Origin: Sphaerisporangium flaviroseum
GTDB lineage: Bacteria > Actinomycetota > Actinomycetes > Streptosporangiales > Streptosporangiaceae
DNA length: 64,000 nucleotides
Direction of reading: 5' to 3'
Assembly (NCBI RefSeq): GCF_039537005.1
Contig: NZ_BAAAZR010000061.1
Span: 23,941-87,940, forward strand
Part shown: positions 57,580 to 64,000 of the stretch, piece after piece
How positions within the stretch are numbered: the first letter of the stretch is position 1
Layout of the letters: the number at the start of each line of letters is the position of its first letter
Translations under genes and position numbers: made by a program
Notes under the pieces: generated by a model
Told to the model about the DNA's origin: nothing
Database searches by the model: none
Seen by the model: only the letters and a program-made list of their open reading frames with translations

Positions 57580-59712
57580 ATGCGCCGACTCGGCTGGGCG
57601 GCGGGATCGCTGGCGGTGGCCTCCGTCGGCCTGGTCGCGGCGGGGCTGTTCCTGCGCTTCCAGGTCCAGGTCCCCGAACGCATACGGCCCAGCGTGATGA
57701 CCGGGGACGACGTGGTGGGCGTCGTCTATCCCGTGCTCGGTCTGCTGCTCCTGCTGCGACGGCCCCGCCTGCCGGTGGGCTGGCTGATGCTGGCCGGCGG
57801 GTTCGTCACCGCGACGCTCGGCGTGGCGCAGGCGTTGTGGGAACGGTCCCATCTGGCGGGCGACTTCGCCACGCGGTCGCTGATCGGTGACTACAACGCC
57901 GTCGCCGGAGCGCTGTGCATCGTCGCCGTGGACCTCCTGCTCCCTCTCCTGTTCCCCGACGGCAGGCTTCCCGCGCGCCGCTGGCGGCCGGTCGCCGCCT
58001 TCGCGGTCGGCATCGTGCTGCTGCTCGCGTTCCTGTTCGTGGTGCGGCCCTCGGTGCCCGGGTCGCCCGCCGGGCCGAACCCGTTCGCGATCGAGGGGCT
58101 GGCGCCGGTCGGCGCCTGGCTCGGCGGCCTCGGCGTGGACTGGTACCTGATCGCGGAGGGGCTGTGCGTGCTGTCCCTGGTCGACCGCTTCCGGATCGCC
58201 GACGCGGCCGGGCGGCGCCAGGTCGGCTGGTTGCTGTACGCGGTGGCCGCCAACTGGATCGTCGAGAGCTGGGCGCCGTACTCGGTGGCGGCCATGCTGA
58301 CCACGGCCGCGATCCCGGCCGCCATCGTCATCGCGGTCACGCGGAACCGCCTGTACGGCATCGACACGCTGGCCAGCCGGACGCTGATCGCCGCCGGTCT
58401 GGCGGGTTCGATCGGGGCGGTCTACTTCGCGGTCAGCACTCTCGGGCTCGTCGCCTCGGGCCTCGGCCAGCTCGCCGGGCTGGCCGCGGCCCTGTTCGCC
58501 GGCGCGGCCTTCCAGCCCCTGCGACGGGCGCTGCGGCGGATGGCCGACCTGCTGTTCTACGGGCACAGCGGCGACGCGCGCCATCTGACCGAACGGCTGA
58601 TCAGGGAGGTCCACTCGGCCGAACCGGCGAGCGCGCTGGCGGCCGTGGTGGCGACCGTCCGCGACGGCCTGACCGTGTCCGGCGTCGCCGTGGAGGTGAC
58701 CGACGGGCGGCCGGGCAGCGTCGCGATCGGCCAGGTCGGCCACTCCCCGCGTGAGGTGCCGCTGGTCTGGCACGGCGAGCCCGTGGGTCGGATGCTCATC
58801 GGGCGGCCCGGCCCGAGGCGGTTCCCGCTGGCCCACGACGATCGCATGATCGCGGTGCTGACGCCGTTCGTGGCCGATGTGGCGCACGCCGTCCGTATGT
58901 CCGCCGACCTGCAGCGTTCCCGCGAGCGGATCCTGAGCGCGCGAGAGGAGGAGCGCCGCCGCCTCCGCCGTGACCTGCACGACGGCCTCGGCCAGGCGCT
59001 CGGCGACATGGCCATGTCCGTCACCATGGCCAGGAAGATGCTGCACGACTCCCCCGAGTCGGCGGAAGACCTGCTGGCCCGGTTACGGGCGGGCATGGAC
59101 ACGGTGACCCACGAGATCCGGGAACTGGTGTACGGGCTGCGCCCGCCCGCGCTGGACGACCTCGGCCTCACGGAGGCCGTACGACGCCTGACGGAGCCGG
59201 ACGCGCGCCTCGACCTGGCGGGCGAGCCTGGCACCCGCCTCGACCTGGCGGGCGAGCCGGACGCGCGGCTCGACCGGGCAGGCGAGAAGGACGAGCGCGT
59301 CGGCGGGGGGAACGTGCCGGACAGGCTGCCGGCCGCCGTGGAGGTGGCCGTCTACCGCATCACCCAGGAGGCCCTGACGAACGCGCGGCGGCACGCGCGG
59401 GCCTCGTCCATCGTGGTGACGCTGGGCCGCCCGGCAGGCGAGCTGCGGCTGAGCGTACGGGACGACGGCGTCGGCCTTCCCGGCGACGTCCGCTCGGGCG
59501 TCGGGCTGCCGTCCATGCGCGAGCGCGCCGCGGAGCTGGGCGGGACGTGCTCGATCACCCGCCCGGCGGATGGCGGCACGCTCGTCGAGGTCGTCCTTCC
59601 GGTGGGCGTGGACGAGCTTCCGATGAGCACGGAGGACCCCGCGCACAACGGGCAAGGTGCAAGCCACCACGGTGAACCCCTGGCGGACCAGCGCGTCCAC
59701 ACGGCCCGATAG
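57580..59712 (+). CDS. NarL-family sensor histidine kinase (1)
   Basis: The 710-aa kinase has about eight N-terminal membrane helices (residues about 5-270), a GAF-like region (about 320-430), a HisKA_3 dimerisation helix and a HATPase_c domain. The HisKA_3 helix carries the phospho-acceptor His467 in RRDLHDGLGQ. The ATPase domain contains YRITQEALTNARRHA, DDGVGLPGDV and GVGLPSMRERAAELGG. A linker of three 10-residue repeats (RLDLAGEP units, about 539-570) lies between HisKA_3 and the ATP domain. The C-terminal tail after the ATP domain is extra. The start at ATG 57580 fits the RBS. A paralogue follows immediately, and a receiver-containing regulator lies after that. Confidence 0.9.
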   Translation: MRRLGWAAGSLAVASVGLVAAGLFLRFQVQVPERIRPSVMTGDDVVGVVYPVLGLLLLLRRPRLPVGWLMLAGGFVTATLGVAQALWERSHLAGDFATRSLIGDYNAVAGALCIVAVDLLLPLLFPDGRLPARRWRPVAAFAVGIVLLLAFLFVVRPSVPGSPAGPNPFAIEGLAPVGAWLGGLGVDWYLIAEGLCVLSLVDRFRIADAAGRRQVGWLLYAVAANWIVESWAPYSVAAMLTTAAIPAAIVIAVTRNRLYGIDTLASRTLIAAGLAGSIGAVYFAVSTLGLVASGLGQLAGLAAALFAGAAFQPLRRALRRMADLLFYGHSGDARHLTERLIREVHSAEPASALAAVVATVRDGLTVSGVAVEVTDGRPGSVAIGQVGHSPREVPLVWHGEPVGRMLIGRPGPRRFPLAHDDRMIAVLTPFVADVAHAVRMSADLQRSRERILSAREEERRRLRRDLHDGLGQALGDMAMSVTMARKMLHDSPESAEDLLARLRAGMDTVTHEIRELVYGLRPPALDDLGLTEAVRRLTEPDARLDLAGEPGTRLDLAGEPDARLDRAGEKDERVGGGNVPDRLPAAVEVAVYRITQEALTNARRHARASSIVVTLGRPAGELRLSVRDDGVGLPGDVRSGVGLPSMRERAAELGGTCSITRPADGGTLVEVVLPVGVDELPMSTEDPAHNGQGASHHGEPLADQRVHTAR
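59194..59287 (+). repeat. In-frame 30-bp repeat in the first sensor kinase gene
   Basis: CTCGACCTGGCGGGCGAGCC recurs with period 30 bp, giving about three RLDLAGEP-type units. The paralogous kinase lacks this insertion. Confidence 0.85.
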
Positions 59713-59825
59713 CCCAGACATGCACGAAATGTCGTACTACAGCGGGCCATAGTTCTCCGGCGGCGGCGCGGAGACCGACCAAAGCGGAGACCGAATAGCA
59801 CCGACCACCGTCGGGAAGGGTGAGT

Positions 59826-61799
59826 GTGGGGATGGTCAGGATCACGGTGCCACGGACGGTGGCCGCAGCGACGGCCGTGGTGTCACCCGTCCTCGTCCTC
59901 GCCTCCTTGGTCATCTCCGCCAGGGTGCCGGACGCGTGGCGCCCGCCCATGCGGCTGACTCCCGATGTGGCGGCCGGCCTCACGTTCCCCGCCGTGGGCG
60001 CGTTCCTGGTGTTCCACCGACCACGCCTCGTCATGGCGTGGCTGATGTGCGCAGGCGGCCTGGCGGGAGGGGTCAGCCAGTTCTGCGGCATGCTGATGTT
60101 CCACCTGGCCTCGCAGGGCGATCTCGTCATCGCCGGTTACCTGCGGTACCCGTTCGTCACCCTCTGGGCGGTGTGCGGCGTGTCCCTCGCGATGATGCTG
60201 CCGCTCCTGTCACCCAACGGCAGGCTGCCCTCCAGGCGCTGGTGGCCGGTCGCCGCCTTCGGCCTCGCCGCCATCTCCGTCGAGACGGCGCGGCAGATCG
60301 TCCGGCCCACCCCGAACCCGAGCTACCTGCCGGTCCCCATCCCGAACCCGCTCGCGATCGAAGGGCTGCGGCCCTACAACGACCTGATCTACACCATCGC
60401 GTGGACCGGCATCATCGGCTCGGTCGTGCTGGCGCTGCTCTCCCTGGCCGTCCGCTTCCGCCACTCGGACTCGGAGGTGCGGCGGCAGATCGCCTGGCCA
60501 CTGCTGGCCTTCACCGGGTACGTCCTGTTCCTGCTGGCCGGCGATGACATGTCGTCACTCGCGACCGGCTGGGCGGCGCTCGTACCGATCGCCATCGCCT
60601 TCTCCGTGACGCGCTACCGCCTCTACGGGATCGACACCATCGTCAGCCGGGCCTTCGTCGCGGCGGGAGTGCTCGCCGTGGTCAGCGGCGTGTACTTCGG
60701 CATCAGCGCCTTGTCCAGCCTGGTGGTGTCGCAGCGAGACCAGGTCGCGGGCCTGGTCGCCGCGCTCTTCGCCGGTGCGTTCTTCCAGCCGCTTCGGCGG
60801 ACGCTCCAACGGCTCGTCGACCACATGATGTACGGCCGCGTCGGTGACCCGCGGTTGCTGGCCGAACGCCTCACCCAGGAGGTGCGCAGGGCCGATCCGG
60901 CCAAGGCGCTGTCGTCGATCGTCACGGTGCTGCGGGACGGTCTCGCCGTCGAGGGCACGGCCGTCGAGGTGGTCGACGGCAAACCCCGGTACGTCGAGAG
61001 CGGCGACGTGGGCGAGGACCCCCGGCAGATCCCCCTGGTGTGGCACGGCGAGACGGTGGGCCGTCTGCTGATCGGACGTCCCGGCGCGCGCCGCTTCGCC
61101 GCCGCCCACGACGAGCGCGTGCTCAGCACGCTCGTGCCGTACGCGGCGGACGTGGCGCACGCGGTCCGCATGGCCGCCGACCTGCAGCGTTCACGCGAGC
61201 GGATCCTGAGCGCGCGAGAGGAGGAGCGCCGCCGGCTGCGCCGTGACCTGCACGACGGCCTCGGGCAGACGCTGTCCTCCATGGCGATGACCATCAACAT
61301 GGCGCGCAGCAGCCTCAAGAGCTCGCCCGACTCCGCCGACACCCTGCTCCGCGACCTGCGGACCGGCATGGACGCCGTGTCGGGCGACATCAGGGAACTG
61401 GTGTACGGGCTGCGCCCGCCGGCGCTGGACGACCTGGGGCTCGCCTCGGCCCTGCGCGCACTCGCCGCGGAGGGGCCGCCGCCGACCACCGTCGAGGTCA
61501 CCGGCACGCTGGACGACCTGCCCGCCGCCGTCGAGGTGGCCGTGTACCGGATCGTCCAGGAGGCGCTCACCAACGTCCGCAGGCACGCGCACGCCTCCAG
61601 CGCGTACATCGCGCTCGATCGGGGCGCGGAGGCCCTGCGGGTGCGGATCGGCGACGACGGTACGGGGCTGCCGGACCGTCCGCGAGCGGGGGTGGGCCTG
61701 ACCTCGATGCGGGAGCGGGCCGCCGAACTCGGCGGGAACTGCGGGGCCGTCTCCGCACCGGGCGGCGGCACGGTGGTCGAGGCGGTGCTCCCCCTCTGA
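59826..61799 (+). CDS. NarL-family sensor histidine kinase (2)
   Basis: The 657-aa paralogue of the preceding kinase has the same order: about seven membrane helices, a GAF-like segment, a HisKA_3 helix with His476 in RRDLHDGLGQ and a HATPase_c domain (YRIVQEALTNVRRHA, GDDGTGLPDR, GVGLTSMRERAAELGG). The kinase core is nearly identical at DNA level to that of the first kinase over several stretches. The GTG start at 59826 has GGAAGGG 5 nt upstream. ATG 59832 and GTG 59820 are alternatives. The likely partner is the receiver-containing regulator downstream. Confidence 0.9.
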   Translation: MGMVRITVPRTVAAATAVVSPVLVLASLVISARVPDAWRPPMRLTPDVAAGLTFPAVGAFLVFHRPRLVMAWLMCAGGLAGGVSQFCGMLMFHLASQGDLVIAGYLRYPFVTLWAVCGVSLAMMLPLLSPNGRLPSRRWWPVAAFGLAAISVETARQIVRPTPNPSYLPVPIPNPLAIEGLRPYNDLIYTIAWTGIIGSVVLALLSLAVRFRHSDSEVRRQIAWPLLAFTGYVLFLLAGDDMSSLATGWAALVPIAIAFSVTRYRLYGIDTIVSRAFVAAGVLAVVSGVYFGISALSSLVVSQRDQVAGLVAALFAGAFFQPLRRTLQRLVDHMMYGRVGDPRLLAERLTQEVRRADPAKALSSIVTVLRDGLAVEGTAVEVVDGKPRYVESGDVGEDPRQIPLVWHGETVGRLLIGRPGARRFAAAHDERVLSTLVPYAADVAHAVRMAADLQRSRERILSAREEERRRLRRDLHDGLGQTLSSMAMTINMARSSLKSSPDSADTLLRDLRTGMDAVSGDIRELVYGLRPPALDDLGLASALRALAAEGPPPTTVEVTGTLDDLPAAVEVAVYRIVQEALTNVRRHAHASSAYIALDRGAEALRVRIGDDGTGLPDRPRAGVGLTSMRERAAELGGNCGAVSAPGGGTVVEAVLPL

Positions 61800-61814
61800 G
61801 CGAGGCCGACGGTT

Positions 61815-61952
61815 CTGGCGGACCGGCGGGCTCTAACGGTATCGGCGGGCGCTGGCGAACCGGCGGGCCCTGGCGAACCGGCGGGCCCTGGCGAACCGGC
61901 GGGCCCTGGCGAACCGGCGGGCCCTGGCGGACCGGCGGGCCCTGGCGGGCTC
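61815..61952 (+). repeat. 18-bp minisatellite upstream of the SARP-receiver gene
   Basis: GAACCGGCGGGCCCTGGC repeats head to tail about six times (61851-61950), with degenerate units before and after. It fills most of the 229-bp gap before the regulator start and ends about 75 bp from it, so it flanks the promoter. There are no distinct spacers, so it is not a CRISPR array. Confidence 0.9.
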
Positions 61953-62012
61953 TGCCGTGGCCGGCGGGGAACACCAGCAGCTGTTGCCGTACGGACATAT
62001 GCCCATTCGCTC

Positions 62013-62018
62013 TACGCT
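62013..62018 (+). promoter_or_regulatory. -10 hexamer TACGCT upstream of the SARP-receiver gene
   Basis: TACGCT ends 10 nt before the ATG at 62029, compatible with a very short leader. No RBS is evident. Confidence 0.4.
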
Positions 62019-62028
62019 ATGCGCTGCG

Positions 62029-63483
62029 ATGTTGAAACTTCTTGCCCTAGGACCGTTCCAGGCGTTCCACGATCATTCGCCGCTGGATCTGGGCGGGCAG
62101 CGCCAGCAGGCCGTTCTCGCCCGGCTCCTGGTCGCTCGTGGCCGTGCCGTGCCGGTGAGCGTGCTGATCGACGAACTGTGGCCCGGCGATCCCCCCGCCC
62201 AGGCGCTCTCCACGATCCAGGGGTACGTCTCCCGGCTGCGCCGGGCGCTGGAGCCGGACCGGGCGCCCCGCGAGGAGGCCGAGGTCCTGGTCTCCGCCTC
62301 TCCCGGGTACGCGCTGCGCACGGAGGCGGAGAACGTCGACACCTGGCTGTTCGAGAGCCTCGTACGCTCCGACCAGGGTGACGACGCCGCCGTGGTGTGG
62401 GAGCGCATGAACCAGGCGCTCGCCCTGTGGCGGGGGCCGGCCCTCGCGGAGTTCGCGGACCTGCAGTGGGCCGCCGCCGAAGCCATGCGGCTGGACGAGT
62501 TGCGGCTGCTGGCGATCGAGCACCGCGCGGACGCGGCGCTGCGCCTGGGCAGGGCCCCCGCGGCCATCCCCGATCTGGAGGCGCACGCCTCGGCCCATCC
62601 ACTACGCGAGGAGGCCTGGCGGCTGCTGGCCCTCGCCCTGTACCGGGCGGGGCGGCAGGGCGACGCGCTTGGAGCGCTGCGCCGGGCGCGCGACCTGCTC
62701 CGCGAGGAGCTGGGACTCGACCCCGGCACGACGCTCCAGCGCCTCGAACGCGACATCCTCGCCCAGGCGGCGCACCTGGACGCCCCCGCTCCCAGCGCTC
62801 CCCCGGCCGGGGCGCGTACCTTGAGGGGCTCGACGCTGCGGGTGGTCGTCGCCGACGACCAGGCCCTGGTCCGTACCGGGCTGCGGGTCATCATGGAGAG
62901 CGAGCCTGACCTGGAGCTGGTCGGCGAGGCCGAGGACGGCGAGCAGGCCATCGCGGTCATCCGCCGCACCCGGCCCGATCTGGTGCTCATGGACATCTCC
63001 ATGCCCCGGCTGGACGGCCTGGCGGCGGCCCGCCGCGTCCTGTCCGACGCCGCGCCACCGAAGGTGATCATGATGACCACCTTCGGCACGGACGACAACC
63101 TGTATGCGGCCCTGCGCGCCGGAGTCAGCGGCTTCGTGCTGAAGACGTCGGCGCCCGAGCAGCTCATCGCGGCCATCCGGGCGGCGGCGGCCGGCGACGC
63201 GCTGATCGATCCCGCCGTGACGACCCGGCTCATCGCCGCCTTCACCGGAAGGAGCGACCCGGCCACCCCGCCAGGACTGAACGGGCTGTCCGACGGCGAC
63301 CTCGACCTGGTGAAGCTCGTGGCACGCGGCCTGACCAACGGGCAGGTCGCCGAGACGCTGGCCATGCCGGAGGAGGTGGTGGGCACCGCGATCACCTCCG
63401 TCCTCGACCGGCTCGGGCTGCTCGACCGCGCGCAACTGGTGGTGCTGGCCTACGAGTCCGGCCTGGTCAGTCCGAGGGTGTGA
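62029..63483 (+). CDS. SARP/BTAD - response regulator receiver fusion regulator
   Basis: The 484-aa protein has three parts. Residues about 1-95 form an OmpR-type winged helix (LGGQRQQAVLARLLVARG, ELWPGDPPAQALSTIQGYVS). Residues about 95-245 form a bacterial transcriptional activation domain. Together these make a SARP-like module. After a short linker comes a NarL-type receiver (about 270-390) with acidic pair Asp276/Asp277, phospho-acceptor Asp322 in MDISMP, and LKTSAP. The last 65 residues align with a LuxR HTH (LVKLVARGLTNGQVAETLAM) but are degenerate at several core positions. SARP proteins normally lack receivers, so this fusion is unusual. The two NarL-type kinases just upstream are the obvious phospho-donors. 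Confidence 0.88.
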   Translation: MLKLLALGPFQAFHDHSPLDLGGQRQQAVLARLLVARGRAVPVSVLIDELWPGDPPAQALSTIQGYVSRLRRALEPDRAPREEAEVLVSASPGYALRTEAENVDTWLFESLVRSDQGDDAAVVWERMNQALALWRGPALAEFADLQWAAAEAMRLDELRLLAIEHRADAALRLGRAPAAIPDLEAHASAHPLREEAWRLLALALYRAGRQGDALGALRRARDLLREELGLDPGTTLQRLERDILAQAAHLDAPAPSAPPAGARTLRGSTLRVVVADDQALVRTGLRVIMESEPDLELVGEAEDGEQAIAVIRRTRPDLVLMDISMPRLDGLAAARRVLSDAAPPKVIMMTTFGTDDNLYAALRAGVSGFVLKTSAPEQLIAAIRAAAAGDALIDPAVTTRLIAAFTGRSDPATPPGLNGLSDGDLDLVKLVARGLTNGQVAETLAMPEEVVGTAITSVLDRLGLLDRAQLVVLAYESGLVSPRV

Positions 63484-63550
63484 CCCGCAGGCAACTCGCT
63501 GCTGTGAGTCACAGGATCGCGGCGGCGACGGCACCGCCAGGGCCCTGGCA

Positions 63551-63600
63551 GTGCCGTCGCGCTCGTGCGGTCGCGCTCGTGCCGTCGCGCTGGTGCTGTC
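63551..63600 (+). repeat. 14-bp tandem repeat, 3.5 copies
   Basis: GTGCCGTCGCGCTC, GTGCGGTCGCGCTC, GTGCCGTCGCGCTG and GTGCTGTC follow one another in the gap between the convergent SARP-receiver gene and the last gene, reaching the latter's stop codon. Confidence 0.85.
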
Positions 63601-64000
63601 AGCCGCAGGAGAAGGCTGTGGTGGTGCCGGTCGCCCGGGCTCCGGTACGGACGTCCACCGCGCGCACCGTCGCCCTCTCAAATTGCCCCGACCAGCATCT
63701 CGCGTCGTAGACGAAGTCCTTGAACGCTCCGTCCGCCGCCGTGCCGACGCTTCCTATCTGCATCGGGCGTTCCCTGCGGACCAGCCCGTCGGCGAACAAC
63801 TCCACGCTGCTGTTCGGGGTGAAACCGTGTCCGGAGACATGGATCCACCCACCGAGTTGGTGCTTCTCCGTGCGAACGTCGATGCTCGGCACCGGCGCCG
63901 CCTCGTACCAGTACGCCCCCTCGACCGAGCCCTCGCGGCCCGGCCACCACAGCTCCATGCTGCCGGGGATCCGCGACACCGCCGCGATCCCACCGGTAGG
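63599..64000 (-). CDS. Partial protein with PLL-like propeller blade and Ig-like C-terminus
   Basis: The frame is open to the window edge, so the 5' part is missing. The visible ~133 residues start TGGIAAVSRIPGSMELWWPG plus a VEGAYWYEAAP segment. That is the repeat pattern of PLL-like beta-propeller lectins (AVSR...MEVWW...DGSV...WYE). A beta-sandwich-like domain follows (HQLGGWIHVSGHGFTPNSSV onward) with two cysteines. The real gene is probably a larger secreted carbohydrate-binding protein. The blade assignment rests on motif recognition. Confidence 0.55.
   Translation of the reverse strand, partial: PTGGIAAVSRIPGSMELWWPGREGSVEGAYWYEAAPVPSIDVRTEKHQLGGWIHVSGHGFTPNSSVELFADGLVRRERPMQIGSVGTAADGAFKDFVYDARCWSGQFERATVRAVDVRTGARATGTTTAFSCG

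Noticed and set aside
61815..61952. CRISPR-like array
   Set aside because: The units are directly adjacent with no unique spacers, and no cas genes are present, so it is a minisatellite.

Overview
This is a GC-rich, gene-dense actinobacterial chromosome segment. Its core gene order, family content and frequent GTG/TTG and apparently leaderless starts suggest a filamentous actinomycete, most likely Streptosporangiaceae (the family is an inference). There are no rRNA or tRNA genes, CRISPR arrays or intact transposons that I can see.

Core backbone (1-30 kb, then 54-56 kb). The order is a DUF3043 gene fragment, an aldo/keto reductase, cobU-cobS (late cobalamin synthesis), pepA, lpd, an E2 acyltransferase, a TIGR01777 epimerase, lipB-lipA, a DUF4191 gene, an RDD gene, glnA, glnE (minus strand) and glnA2 (minus strand). 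It closely follows what I recall of the Mycobacterium tuberculosis cobS-pepB-dlaT-Rv2216-lipB-lipA-Rv2219-Rv2219A-glnA1-glnE-glnA2 region. The genes are linked in function: LipB and LipA make the lipoyl cofactor of the E2 enzyme, which Lpd reoxidises. GlnE adenylylates GlnA, which keeps the target tyrosine and has a full GlnR-type box upstream. GlnA2 lacks that tyrosine.

Accessory genes are inserted into this backbone. Between glnA and glnE lie a SnoaL-like protein, a SigE-family sigma factor with a membrane partner, an MBL-fold hydrolase, a polysaccharide-deacetylase lipoprotein and an unknown membrane protein. Between glnE and glnA2 lies a roughly 24-kb block with two adjacent operons. The first (30978-38870) encodes a YqiJ/NfeD-like OB-fold membrane protein, a 688-aa flotillin and a 1686-aa DUF3686-type AAA ATPase. 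The second (39146-49667) encodes a GrpE-like protein, a lid-less Hsp70, an 859-aa protein with FN3-like repeats, a zinc-ribbon GTPase, a GAP1-like GTPase-associated protein and a membrane-anchored zinc-ribbon GTPase. This is the strongest candidate in the window for a poorly described system. It looks like an NTPase-rich, membrane-linked stress or conflict module. The block ends with a hydrolase, an ECF42-type sigma factor operon with YciI and DHFR-like partners, and a thioesterase-like gene.

The right end (56-64 kb) carries an expansin-like secreted protein, two paralogous NarL-type sensor kinases, an unusual SARP/BTAD-receiver-HTH fusion regulator, and the 3' part of a minus-strand gene with a PLL-like propeller blade.

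Two sequence-level themes recur. Many genes have a TANNNT -10 hexamer only 6-8 nt before the start codon, as expected for leaderless transcripts. Many intergenic gaps carry short tandem duplications, and a dispersed 35-60-bp repeat occurs in four places.
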